Position numbers and translations under genes: made by a program. 64,000 nucleotides of DNA from Enterobacter sp. EA-1 (GTDB lineage: Bacteria; Pseudomonadota; Gammaproteobacteria; Enterobacterales; Enterobacteriaceae), in the NCBI GenBank assembly GCA_002886105.1, contig CP025776.1:1426001-1490000 (forward strand). The letters run 5' to 3'. Every line of letters begins with the position of its first letter. Within the stretch, counting starts at the first letter, position 1. Shown here piece after piece: positions 27,060-40,291 of this stretch. Under the pieces are notes generated by a model. It ran no database searches and was not told the DNA's origin. It was given only the letters and a program-made list of their open reading frames with translations.

Positions 27060-27107
27060 AACCCTACCTTTACTTGTGACTGATCTTTGAAAAGAACCCG
27101 AAAAAAC

Positions 27108-27364
27108 TTACTCGAGTTCAGCCATCAGTTTAACCAGATGTTCAACTGCTTTTGCTCGTCTTCGCCTTCTGCGGTCAGAGTCACAACAGTACCTTGGAGT
27201 CAGGCCCAGAGTTTGCAGTTTGAACAGGCTTTTCGCGCTGGCGCTTTGCCGTTGGAAGTCACAGTGATCTCAGAAGAGAAGCCTTTCGCTTCTTTAACAA
27301 ACTGAGCAGCAGGGCGGGTGTGCAGACCGTTCGGAGCGGTAATGGTAACTTCTTGCTGGAACAT
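27108..27364 (-). CDS. ptsH: PtsH, HPr phosphocarrier
   Basis: Small phosphocarrier between enzyme I and the sugar-specific EIIs. Start [21 protein letters not shown] with the active-site His15 in NGLHTRPA, then [19 protein letters not shown]. 85 codons. Frame changes near 27240, 27200 and 27155; the true end reads AELE followed by TAA at 27110-27108. First gene of the pts operon. Confidence 0.94.
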
Positions 27365-27695
27365 TGTATTTCCCCAACTTATAGGTTTAGTGTTGTGGAA
27401 CTAAAGTCTAGCCCCGGCGGTTAGACTTTAGCCTGTATAGTTAGCGCCGGCGTAACGGAACAAGAGACAGAGGTCGTGCCGATAAAATCCGCTACAGACG
27501 CATCCGATCGCTGACGTTTCGTCCGTCATTAAACATTATGCCGCGAAAGCCAGAATTGAACCAAATCATAAAATCGATTCAGCAAGATGAAATCTGACTT
27601 CGATTAATTTCGCGCTTCAAAATAAATGTGATGGTTAAATACCAGACCCGGAGGATCCGAGGCAATGCCGAGGGGTAAAATTTGATGTACGCCAC
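27365..27695 (-). promoter_or_regulatory. ptsHI-crr promoter region
   Basis: About 330 bp upstream of ptsH. The block reading GGTTCAATTCTGGCTTTCGC then GGCATAATGTTTAATGACG on the minus strand matches the region of the E. coli pts promoters, and the 5' leader TAAACCTATAAGTTGGGG directly precedes ptsH. CRP and Mlc control is known for E. coli; the individual operators were not resolved here. Confidence 0.55.
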
Positions 27696-27724
27696 AAAAA
27701 AGCACCTCGATGGGTGCTTTTTTG
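27696..27724. terminator. terminator after cysK
   Basis: AAAAAAGCACC, 5-nt loop, GGGTGCTTTTTT: a strong stem with A and T runs on both sides. It serves cysK (minus) and insulates the pts promoter region. Confidence 0.85.
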
Positions 27725-27744
27725 CGCTAATTAACAATCTGGCA

Positions 27745-28719
27745 TCACTGTTGCAGTTCTTTCTCAGTGAACAGATCCGCAAACAAAGCGGTGCTCAAAT
27801 AACGCTCGCCGGAAGACGGAAGGATAACCACAATGTTCTTATTGGTAAAGGTTTCATCTTCCTGCAGCTTCAATGCAGCGGCCACAGCCGCACCGGAAGA
27901 AATACCCGCCAGGGATACCTTCTTCTTCCATCAGACGACGTGCAGTGCTGATGGCTTCTTCGTTGGTGATTTTGACAACTTTGTCGATCAGTTTCAAATC
28001 CAGGGTTGCCCGGAATAAACCCTGCGCCGATGCCCTGTATTTTATGCGGACCAGTTTCCAGTTCTTCACCCGCCAGCGCCTGAGAAATGACCGGCGAATC
28101 GGTCGGCTCTACTGCCACAGTGATCAGATCGGTTTTGCCCTTGGTGTTCTTGATATAGCGCGTCACGCCGGTCAGCGTACCGCCGGTACCCACGCCAGAG
28201 ATAAACACGTCCACCTGACCATCGGTATCTTCCCAGATCTCCGGACCGGTAGTTTTTTCGTGGATTTCCGGGTTCGCCGGGTTGCTGAACTGCTGCAGCA
28301 GCAGATACTTAGCCGGATCGCTGGCCACAATCTCTTCTGCTTTTGAATCGCGCCTTTCATGCCTTTCGCGCCTTCGGTCAACACCGGGTTGGCACCCGGT
28401 GGCTTTCAGCAGTTTACGGCGTTCGATGCTCATGGTTTCCGGCATCGTCAGCGTCAGTTTGTAACCGCGCGCTGCCGCCACATAGGCCAGAGCAATACCG
28501 GTGTTGCCGCTGGTTGGCTCGACCAACTCGACGCCCGGCTTCAGTACACCGCGTTTTTCGGCATCCCAAATCATATTGGCACCGATACGGCATTTCACGC
28601 TGAAGCTTGGGTTGCGGGACTCGACCTTCGCCGAGGATACGTCCGTTACCGATGCGGTTCAGTCGAACCAGCGGCGTATGACCAATAGTCAACGAGTTGT
28701 CTTCAAAAATCTTACTCAT
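27745..28719 (-). CDS. cysK: CysK, cysteine synthase A
   Basis: Main O-acetylserine sulfhydrylase, sulfide plus O-acetylserine to cysteine; PLP-dependent. Start [23 protein letters not shown] lysine region [14 protein letters not shown] (split by a frame change near 28622), [54 protein letters not shown], end TEKELQQ. About 325 codons. Other frame changes near 28400, 28345, 28010, 27915. Divergent distance and position next to cysZ as in E. coli. Confidence 0.95.
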
Positions 28720-28859
28720 AGCCCGTCCTTAACTGTATGAAATTTGGGAACCCCATCAGCATACGCACTTACTGTTGATGCGGAAGTAAGGAATTCGCAT
28801 ATCTATATGCTGCGCCGAAATAATGCTAAGCAGTATGGAATAAGAAACGGAATAATTCC
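28720..28859 (-). promoter_or_regulatory. cysK promoter region
   Basis: 140 bp between cysZ and cysK starts in the cysK direction, AT-rich with TATAGATATGCGAATTCC and TTATTCCATACTGC on the minus strand, where CysB binds in E. coli. The operator is inferred from position. Confidence 0.4.
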
Positions 28860-29625
28860 TTAACGCCGGGGCTGCATGTTTATCACGGTAGCAATCGACC
28901 CACATCGCCGTCGCGCCGCACACCGCCACCGGCATGACCACCCGAGGTTCAGCACCGGAATCAGCGTAAACAAGCTGGTCAGCGCGCCAAACTGCATATT
29001 CATGGACTTACGCGAACGCAGCGCGAGGCGCATCTCTTTGAACGGGACTTTATGGTTGTCGAACGGATAATCACAATACTGAATTGCCAGCATCCACGCG
29101 CTGAACAGAAACCACAGCACTGGCGCGACGGTTTGCCCAATCCCCGGAATAAAATAGAGGATCAGCAAAAGCGCGGCGCGTGGGAGATACCAGCCAGTTT
29201 CTGCCATTCACGCTTCATAATGCGCGGCACATCTTTCATCACGCCCATGATACCGGCATCGGGTGGCGTGGCGCCGGTCAGTCGCGCTTCCAGTTGCTCA
29301 GCCAGCAGGCCGTTAAACGGCGCAGCGATCCAGTTGGCGATAGTTGAAAAGAAATAACCAAACACCAGCAAAACCGAGATAACCACAATTGGCCATAACA
29401 GATAGCTCAGCCACTGTAACCAGTCCGGCACGTGGCTCATCAACGACGGGATCCAGCTATCAAGGCGGGTAAACAGCCACCAGAATGCGCCGCCCATCAG
29501 GATAATGTTCACCAGCAAAGGCAAAATCACGAAACGACGAATGCCCGGCAGCGTGACCAGTTTCCAGCCCTCGGGAAAAGTAAAAGACGCCACTGCGTAC
29601 CGTACACCGGGGACGATGAAATCAT
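28860..29625 (-). CDS. cysZ: CysZ, sulfate transporter
   Basis: Inner-membrane sulfate uptake protein feeding cysteine synthesis. Hydrophobic segments [93 protein letters not shown]. About 255 codons. The ATG at 29625 gives MISSSP; frame changes near 29605, 29195, 28955 and at the last codons, where one extra C hides HAARR-stop. Followed downstream by cysK. Confidence 0.93.
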
Positions 29626-29852
29626 AATCTGCCTGTACTCCTTTTATGACAGCAGGAAAAATTGAAGCTTATAATATTCACCTGACGGGGAAACCCGTTC
29701 AGAAATGTTCGAAAAAACAGCAAAAAGCACAATTTAGCGTATCTTTCTGCGGCGAAAGCCCCCCGCACACTTGCACTTGAGGTAAGGGGCAAATACTCTT
29801 AGTGAGTAAAGGTTTGCCGTGGTGGCAAGGTGTTAGAACAACAGAGAATATA

Positions 29853-30857
29853 ATGATGCAGGATTTGCGTCTGATATTAATCATTGTTGGCGCGATCGCC
29901 ATAATTGCTTTACTGGTTCACGGGTTCTGGACCAGCCGCAAAGAACGTTCTTCAATGTTCCGCGATCGCCCATTAAAACGCATGAAGTCGCGACGTGACG
30001 ACGAAGAGTTGTATGACGAGGATGTCGAAGACGACGACGAAGGCGTGGGTGAAGTTCGTGTTCATAAAGTGAACACTGCGCCAAAAAGCTACAAATGAGC
30101 AGGACGCACCGCGTCAGCATCCGCAGCATCAATATCAGCCGCCTTACGCGTCGGCCCAACCGCGCCCGTCTGCACCTGTGCAGCAACCGCCGGAAGAACC
30201 CGCGCACCACGCACCGCAGCCTTCTGTTCAGCCGTCGCAACCGGAACGCCGTCCTGTTCAGGCACCCGTGTTTGAACCCCAACCGGTTCAGCACCAGCAC
30301 GCACCGCAGCCTGCCGCTCCGCAATATCAACAACCTGTTGCACCGCAACATCAGCCGCAGCAACAGGTTCACACACACCTGCGCCGCAGCCTGAGCCCGA
30401 ACCGGTTGTGGAAGCACCGGTGGAAAAAACCGCAGCGCAAAGAAACGGTCATTATTATGAACGTTGCCGCGCATCACGGCAGCACCCTGAACGGCGATGT
30501 GCTGTTGAACAGCATCCTGCAGGCGGGCTTTAAATTTGGCGATATGAGCATTTTCCATCGTCATCTTAGCCCGGACGGCAGCGGCCCGGCGCTTTTCAGT
30601 CTGGCGAATATGGTCAATCCGGGGACGTTTGACGTCGAGATGATGGGTGAAATGACCACACCGGGTGTGACTATCTTTATGCAGGTGCCTTCTTACGGCG
30701 ATGAGCTGCAAAACTTTAAACTGATGCTGCAATCTGCACAGCATATCGCCGATGAAGTGGGCGGTGTGGTGCTGGACGATCAGCGTCGGATGATGACGCC
30801 GCAAAACTGCGTGAATATCAGGACCGTATTCGCGAGGTCAAAGACGCCAACGCGTAA
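29853..30857 (+). CDS. zipA: ZipA, FtsZ-interacting division protein
   Basis: Anchors FtsZ to the inner membrane at the septum. N-terminal [22 protein letters not shown], basic-acidic linker ([21 protein letters not shown]), a Pro/Gln-rich unstructured stretch of about 110 residues, and the C-terminal FtsZ-binding domain ([54 protein letters not shown]). About 335 codons. Frame changes near 30095, 30390 and 30805. Codons ATG-ATG at 29853; start as in E. coli. Confidence 0.95.
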
Positions 30858-30885
30858 CGGGTCCGCTCAGATACTTTCCTTCCAG

Positions 30886-30913
30886 AACCCCCGCCAGTCG
30901 GGGGGTTTTTTAT
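30886..30913 (+). terminator. terminator between zipA and ligA
   Basis: AACCCCCG, loop CCAGT, CGGGGGGTT followed by TTTTTATC. Strong intrinsic terminator 28 bp after zipA and 15 bp before ligA. Confidence 0.8.
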
Positions 30914-30919
30914 CATTGA

Positions 30920-32947
<2,028 letters not shown>

Positions 32948-33162
32948 ATGGAAAAGAGCAGCTCGTTGAGATCGCCAATACCGTGATGCCTTTCGGGAAA
33001 TATCAGGGGCGACGGTTAATTGATCTGCCGGAAGAGTATCTGCTGTGGTTCGCCCGCAAAGAGGCGTTTCCCGCCGGGCGACTGGGTGAGTTACTGCAGA
33101 TTACGTTGCTGATTAAAACGGAAGGGCTGAGCCATCTGGTTCAGCCCCTGAAACGCCGCTAA
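32948..33162 (+). CDS. ypeB: YpeB, DUF3820 protein
   Basis: Small conserved protein of unknown function, about 71 residues: MEK, then after a frame change EQLVEIANTVMPFGKYQGRR, LIDLPEEYLLWFARK, FPAGRLGELLQITLLIKTEGLSHLVQPLKRR. It starts directly after the ligA stop (TAAATG), so it is translated with ligA. Its TAA overlaps the stop of convergent yfeH. Confidence 0.88.
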
Positions 33163-34149
33163 GCTTTCGCCGTTTCCTGCGCCCGGTTTTTTCTCCGCCT
33201 GACGTTTGTAGCGGCGCGCCAGCACGGCGCAGACCATCAACTGGATCTGGTGGAAAATCATCAACGGCAGCACCATCATGCCAATGGCCGATGTCGGGAA
33301 CAGGATGTTGGCCATCGGGATACCATTGGCAAGGCTCTTCTTCGAGCCGCAGAAGACAATGGTAATCTCATCCGCTTTGTTAAAGCCGCATTTACGCGCG
33401 ACCACCACATTCACCACGATCACGATAGCCAGTAATACCGGTGCTCGCTACCACGATAAACAGCAGTGAACCGACGCCGACTTTATGCCAGATGCCGTTA
33501 ACCACCGCTTCACTGGAATGCGGAGTACACCACCAGCAAAATCGACGTCTGGTCGGTTTTGGAAATCCACTTTTATGTTTCGCCACCCATGCGCCGGTCC
33601 ACGGGCGGGAGAGGTGCCCCAACACAAAAGGCAGCAGCAGTTGCAGCATGATTTTGCCAACCTGTTCGAGACTGCCTTCCGCGCCGTGCAGGTTCATCAG
33701 CAGGCCGACCAGCAGCGGCGAGAGGAAAATCCCAAGCAGGCTGGATGCCGATGCCGAACAGACGGCAGCCGCAACGTTGCCGCCCGCCAGTGACGTAAAG
33801 GCGATCGCCGACTGTACGGTGGCAGGCAGAATGCACAGGTAGAGGAACCCGGTATACAACTCCCCGGCTGACATTGACCGGTGACCACCAGACAAACAGC
33901 ACGCCGAGCACCGGGAAGAGGATAAAGGTGCTGCACATAACCCACAGGTGTAAGCGCCAGTGGCTGCCGCCAGCAATGATGGCCTCGCGGGAGAGTTTTG
34001 CGCCGTGCATAAAAACAGCAGCGCAATGGCGGCGGTTGTCAACCATTCAAAAAGGGCACAAAGCTGCCGCGGGCAGGGAAGAACGAGGCCAGCAGAACCG
34101 TACAGACCAGAGTGAGGGTGAAGGGATCAAGAACACGAAACAGTTTCAT
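33159..34149 (-). CDS. yfeH: YfeH, bile acid:sodium symporter family transporter
   Basis: Predicted secondary transporter of the SBF/BASS family; substrate unknown. About 9-10 TM segments, e.g. TTAAIALLFL, LHLWVMCSTFILFPVLGVLFVWW, GFLYLCILPATVQSAIAFTSLAGGNVAAAVCSASASSLLGIF (characteristic crossover region), ITIVFCGSKKSLANGIPMANILF. About 330 codons. Frame changes near 34070, 34010, 33880, 33745, 33575, 33525, 33450. The true end reads QETAKA and TAG at 33161-33159. Divergent from yfeR. Confidence 0.9.
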
Positions 34150-34238
34150 AGGCACTCCTGAAAAACGATGTCGCTATTGTGCTTTTTCTGCTTTGAGAAA
34201 TAAAATTGATTTATTGCATCCATTCATGAATTTATCAG

Positions 34239-35105
34239 ATGAATTATTCACTCCGTCAGTTGCGCGTCTTCGTCACCGTTGCTCAGGCCAGAAGTTTTAG
34301 CCGGGCAGGGGACATCATTGGACTCAGTCAGTCCGCCGTCAGTCACAGTGTTAAAGAGCTGGAGCGCCAGACCGGTGTTCGCTTGCTGGATCGCACTACC
34401 CGTGAAGTGGTGTTAACGGAAGCCGGGCAACAACTGGCGATACGTCTCGAACGATTGTTAGATGAGCTTAGCAGCACGCTGCGCGAGGCCGGGCGGGTAG
34501 GGCAGCAATTAACCGGTACGGTACGTGTTGCCGCCAGCCAGACCATTTCTGCCCATCTGATCCCGCATAGCCAGCAGTAATCATCGCTATCCGGAAATCG
34601 ATTTTGTGCTGCACGATCGACCACAACAGTGGGTGCTGGAGAGTATTCGCCAGGGAGAGGTGGATTTTGGCATTGTTATCGATCCGGGGCCGGTCAGCGA
34701 TCTGCAAAGTGAGGAGATCCTGAGGAACCCTTTTTCTGCTGTGCCGTCCGATCATCCGTGGCGCAACGCCGCTGTGCCGTGGTCAGCGTTAGAGGGGGCG
34801 CGGCTGGTGGTGCAGGATTATGCATCGGGGAGCCGTCCGCTGATTGATTCCGCACTGCTTCACTTTGGGATACACGATTGTGCAGGAGATTGGTCACCCG
34901 GCGACGCTTTTCCATGGTAGAAGCGGGGATTGTATCAGTGTGCTGCCTGCGTTGGCGCTGCCATTGCCACAGGGGAACCAACTGGTGGGTAAAACGTCTG
35001 GTGCCGGATGTGCAACGGAAAATTATGCTGGTTCGCCGTAAAAACCGTTCATTGTCGGGGGCTGCGCAGGCGTTAGGAGTGGTAAAGAACAGGCCCGGTG
35101 TTTAA
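34239..35105 (+). CDS. yfeR: YfeR, LysR-type regulator
   Basis: Transcription factor; N-terminal winged [62 protein letters not shown]; then the periplasmic-binding-like effector domain. About 289 codons. Frame changes near 34575, 34880, 34945, 34990, 35085. In related bacteria YfeR responds to osmolarity and controls the divergent yfeH; the 89-bp shared upstream region supports that. Confidence 0.9.
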
Positions 35106-35134
35106 CCAGCCCGTGAGGACGATCCGTTATTTAC

Positions 35135-35486
35135 TCAGACGTAGATATCAATCTGATGATCGTCGGAAGGGTTGTTGACTCCTTCCACTTTTGCTTGCGG
35201 TTGTTGCTGAACTTGTTTCTGCTCAGCTTCTTCCGCTTGCTTGCGTTGCAACTGCGCCAGTTGTGCCCGCAGTTGCTGGATTTGAGCCTGAATCAGCTCT
35301 TGTTGTTTCTTTTTTCTCTTCGGCGCTACCGCTGCCGTTGGACACATCTTTCAGCTGCTGGAGTCAGCTTGGTGATCTGAGTGATGCGGCTGATCTGCGC
35401 ACGGTATCGCTGCTGGCAGACGATGAACTACCGGTGCTGCTGCTACTGCCTTGTACTGACGGAGTTGTTGCTGAGATAGTTGTCAT
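35135..35486 (-). CDS. FlxA-like coiled-coil protein
   Basis: Small protein of the FlxA-like family: Ser-rich start MTTISATTPSVQGSSSSTGS, RITQITKLTQQLKDVSN-like middle (frame-broken), then a Gln/Ala-rich coiled coil (QQELIQAQIQQLRAQLAQLQRKQ) and the C-terminus PSDDHQIDIYV. About 117 codons. FlxA is linked to the flagellar regulon in E. coli but its role is unknown. Frame changes near 35370 and 35315. Confidence 0.7.
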
Positions 35487-35880
35487 TGAGCTCCTTCTTT
35501 GCCATAAAACATCATTATCGGCGTAATCAAATAGTTCTTGAGTCGCGGTCACGGAAAGGCCGCAATGTGAGCATCATATCCGGACATTAAGGATAAATTA
35601 TGGATAAAGGTTACCGTGTTTACCTGTTGAAAAACATATGGTTTTATTGTTTTTATCATTGCTGATAAGGTGTTTTAAAGCTGCTTTAAGTAAATGAAAA
35701 TTTATATCTGGCTAAAAACGCCATTCTACGCTGCAAAAATGCCGGTAATTATTTTGAAAATGGAACGTTAATCGCAGGAAAGGAAGACGTCAGTTGATCA
35801 TACAGCAGGACCGGGTGGTGGCGTTGCGATGAGCAGGCCTGCACCACGATGCTTCGGGAAGTTGGCAAATGCCGGAAAGC
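35487..35880. other. gene-poor AT-rich stretch before the tRNA cluster
   Basis: About 390 bp. The part 35590-35770 is strongly AT-rich. I see no ORF with a convincing ribosome site, no hairpin apart from the tRNA terminator at its right end, and no repeat shared with other parts of the window. Confidence 0.4.
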
Positions 35881-35909
35881 AAAAAAAGCGCCTTTAGGGC
35901 GCTTTTTTT
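35881..35909 (-). terminator. terminator of the tRNA operon
   Basis: AAAAAAAGCGCC, loop TTTA, GGGCGCTTTTTTT. Sits 5 bp beyond the CCA end of tRNA-Lys on the minus strand. Confidence 0.88.
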
Positions 35910-35913
35910 ACAT

Positions 35914-35989
35914 TGGTGGGTCGTGCAGGATTCGAACCTGCGACCAATTGATTAAAGTCAACTGCTCTACCAACTGGAGCTAACGACCC
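35914..35989 (-). tRNA. lysV: tRNA-Lys(UUU), lysV-type
   Basis: On the minus strand GGGTCGTTAGCTCC...GCACGACCCACCA, with the encoded CCA. The anticodon loop should read ACTTTTAATC; the window has one T fewer, and one extra C in the D-arm (GCTCCAG for GCTCAG). Both are one-base homopolymer errors. Last gene of the Val-Val-Val-Lys cluster, as in E. coli. Confidence 0.93.
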
Positions 35990-35993
35990 GAAG

Positions 35994-36067
35994 TGGTGGG
36001 TGATGACGGATCGAACCGCCGACCCCCTCCTTGTAAGGAGGTGCTCTCCCAGCTGAGCTAATCACCC
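35994..36067 (-). tRNA. valY: tRNA-Val(UAC)
   Basis: Minus strand GGGTGATTAGCTCAGCTGGG...ATCACCCACCA; anticodon UAC within CCTTACAAGG. Two bases are missing relative to the standard gene (a G in the anticodon stem run and a C in the T-loop side ATCCCG), again homopolymer losses. Copy closest to lysV; the symbol follows E. coli order. Confidence 0.92.
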
Positions 36068-36106
36068 ACTTCGGTACTTCACTGATAAGAATTCGCTGGC
36101 GAGAAG

Positions 36107-36175
36107 TGGTGTGGACGGATCGAACCGGCCCCCCTCCTTGTAAGGGAGGTGCTCTCCCAGCTGAGCTAATCACCC
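36107..36175 (-). tRNA. valX: tRNA-Val(UAC), second copy
   Basis: Second Val copy. The anticodon stem-loop CTCCCTTACAAGGAGG is intact, but the acceptor/T-arm side is damaged: GTGTGGACGGATCG stands where GTGGGTGATGACGGGATCG is expected. Likely sequencing loss, because neighbouring copies carry the complete part. Confidence 0.85.
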
Positions 36176-36215
36176 ACTTCTCATTCTTATCTACACTGCG
36201 GGAACCACAAAATTG

Positions 36216-36283
36216 TGGTGGTGATGACGGATCGAACCGCCGACCCCTCCTTAAGGGAGGTGCCTCCCATGAGCTAATCACCC
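36216..36283 (-). tRNA. valU: tRNA-Val, third copy, badly damaged
   Basis: Third Val copy, with several short deletions: the anticodon loop has lost bases (TTAAGG for TTGTAAGG on the plus strand) and the D-arm reads TGCCTCCCATGAG for TGCTCTCCCAGCTGAG. If real, this copy would be non-functional; assembly error in a triple repeat is more likely. First gene of the cluster, next to gltX as in E. coli. Confidence 0.8.
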
Positions 36284-36517
36284 CCGCTGTGTGGAGTCGC
36301 ATTATAGGGAGAGTTGAAAATGAGTCAACGCATTTTCAAAAGAAATTGTTCGTTCGTCGTAAAATTAGACAAACCGCTGCGTAATCCGTCGCGAGAGCAT
36401 GATTTCTAAACAAAATAGCCCGATACACTGCCGTCAACAACATTGAGGAATCAGCCCACAGTGATAGAATATTGCCCTTGGGCACGGTCGGCATCTTTAT
36501 CAACGTAAGGCCAATTC

Positions 36518-37923
<1,406 letters not shown>

Positions 37924-37941
37924 TAAATAGCGCCGTATGAA

Positions 37942-37974
37942 CAAAAGCCGCCCTCCCTGAAGGCGGCTTTTTTA
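37942..37974. terminator. bidirectional terminator gltX / siderophore receptor
   Basis: AAAAGCCGCC, 9-nt loop, GGCGGCTTTTTT; between the convergent stops of gltX and the receptor gene. Confidence 0.88.
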
Positions 37975-40135
37975 CTACCAGCTGTAGCTGATGGTTGCCG
38001 TCATCGTCCGGCCGATGCCATAGAAACAGGCACTGCTGCCGCTACAGGCTGCCACATACTTGGTGTTGGCAATGTTGTTGACGTTAAATTGCACGTTCGC
38101 CCCTTTCATGCTGCTGCTCAGTTCACCGAGGATCGTAACCGAGCATTGCGTCATACAGATCCACAGCCGGGACTTTAAACGTATTCTGCGCATCGCCATA
38201 GCTGGTACCGATGTAACGGACTCCCACGCCTGCGGTCAGGCTTTTCAACGGGCCACCCGGCAGGGTGTAGCTGGTGAAAGCCGACGCCATATGCGTTGGA
38301 ATACGCGCTGGCGTTTTGCCTTTGGTGCTGGCGACGGTAGTTTCGGCGTTTTCCGCATCGGTGTAGGTATAAGAGGCGATCAGGTTCAGGCTATTAAACA
38401 ATGTGGCGTGCAGTTCCGCTTCCAGCCCTTTCGAACGGATCTCGCCCGCGTTTTCATACCAGCCTTCACTACTGTTGTAGGTTGGTACATTGTCTGGCGC
38501 AGATCGTATACCGCCAGCGACATCAGCGTGTTTTCAACTGGCTGATATTTCACACCCACTTCCGTCTGCTTGCCGGTGGTCGGTTTAAACGGCGCCACGC
38601 CCGGCGCGCGGTTCGTTTGCAGGTTTGGCTCAAACGAGGTGCTGTAGCTGATATACGGCGACAGACCAACATCGAACGCATACAGCAGACCGGTGCGCCG
38701 GTGTGAACTTGCTGTCGTTTTGCTGCGTGCTGGCATCGGAGGCGGTGAAATCAGTCGTGCGAATTTCCGACCAGTCATAACGACCGGAAAGCAGCAGCTC
38801 CCAGTTATTCCAGCTCAGCTGATCCTGCAGATAAAGCCCCATCTGGTCGAGATTTTGCTGCTCGTTAGTGCGGGTACTGAAGGTGCTTTCATCGACATTC
38901 ACGCCGTACACCGGGTGAGTCCAGTCAAAATCGTATTGTGAACCTGTCCCGCGTTGCAGTAACTGGTGGTCCCGGCTCGATTTATAATCCAGCCCGCCCA
39001 ACAGCGTGTGGTTAACTTCCGCCGTGGCAAACTGCGCTTCAATCTGGTTATCGAGGCCGAACTCATCGGTCTGGCGCGCTTCTCGCTGGGCATTACGCGT
39101 TAATACTGTGCTGTTTGCCGCATTGTTGGCATACACCAGTGTAGCGGTATTTCTGTTTGATCGTGGCGTAGCGGGCGTTCTGGCGCAGCGTGATCGTATC
39201 GTTAAGCTGGTGCTCAAACTCATACCCGATCATCGTCTGCTCGCGCCGGGGATTGATCGTAATTGGGATCGCTGACGTTCATATCGCGCGGCAGATAACG
39301 CCCGTTGGCGCTGACCACCGTGCCGTAATAGGGCAGGAAATTGCGATAACCGGCGTCCGGATCTTTCTGGTAGCTGGTCAGCAGGGTAAAACGGGTCTGA
39401 TCGTTAGGGTACCAGTGATCGATGGCGCAATCGCCATGCGCGTCTCTTTGTAATCATCCACCTGATTATTCTGCGTGCGAGCAATACCGTTCACGCGATA
39501 CAACACGCGCCCGTCATCGCTGAGTTTACCGCCAAAATCAAACGCACCTTCCGCCAGATTATTGTTGCCAGTGCGGAACTGCACGCTATGAATCGCCTCA
39601 CTGGTCGGGCGCTTACTGGTCATGCTGATAAGCCCGCCCCGGTTGACTGGCCAAACAGCACCGATGCCGGGCCGCGCACCAGTTCGACCCGCTCCAGCAG
39701 CCACGGATCGAGTGTACCGGTTTGAGAGGAGGCGGTTGCGCCGTAACTCAGGCCATCAAGGAATTTCGGCACATAGCTGAAACCGCGCACAAACACTTCA
39801 TCATTCCGGTTGGAGGAGCCGCGGTACTCGGTGAACACGCCCGCGCTGTAACGCAGTGCCACCGGGCTACCGAGCTGACATCCAGCGCTTTCATTTGATC
39901 GCGGGTGATCACCGACACCGATTGCGGTGTTTTGACTAAATCCGCTGCCGTTTTTGTGGCCGCCAGCGTTTTGGTCGCCACCATACCTTTCACCGGTGCA
40001 GTGGGATCTTCCGCAGCACCCGGTGTGACCAGCAGCGTTTCTTCGCCCGCGTTTTTTGCCAGCGCCGGAGAGCTGGCGGCGCCAACTCGTCAGGCTCAGC
40101 AGCCAGAGTTGCATGATTTTGTTATTTTTAAACAT
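37975..40135 (-). CDS. TonB-dependent siderophore receptor (ferric hydroxamate type)
   Basis: Outer-membrane 22-strand barrel with N-terminal plug for a ferric siderophore, probably hydroxamate type (FoxA/FcuA-like). Signal peptide [17 protein letters not shown]; plug motifs [19 protein letters not shown] (TonB-dependent siderophore receptor hallmark), [40 protein letters not shown]; barrel parts with [22 protein letters not shown]-terminal [27 protein letters not shown], ending in the aromatic residue needed for membrane insertion. About 720 codons. Frame changes at more than six sites. The Cys pair near the C-terminus is typical of this group. Ligand is inferred. Confidence 0.85.
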
Positions 40136-40228
40136 GAGTTAAAACGTCCCGTTTTAGAAACAGCCATTCAAATAACCTCCTTATTTGCCGTAAATAAGGG
40201 GGCCAGACACCATTAACGGCATGGATGA

Positions 40229-40255
40229 TATTGCAAATAATTACCATTTGCATTA
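40229..40255. promoter_or_regulatory. Fur-box-like palindrome
   Basis: The 19-mer at 40233-40251, read on the minus strand as GCAAATGGTAATTATTTGC, agrees with the classical Fur box GATAATGATAATCATTATC at 13 of 19 positions and is itself an inverted repeat. It lies 98 bp before the receptor start and 41 bp before the esterase start, so it can repress both. Confidence 0.6.
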
Positions 40256-40291
40256 GCGTTGTTCGGAATTTCATAAACGGAAACATTGCCG

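Noticed and set aside
29881-30804. 307-codon ORF on the minus strand
   Set aside because: Antisense shadow of zipA; Arg/Leu/His-rich composition and no family pattern, while the plus strand is clearly ZipA.
36106-36384. plus-strand ORF across the tRNA cluster
   Set aside because: It is a translation of two tRNA genes and the gltX upstream region.
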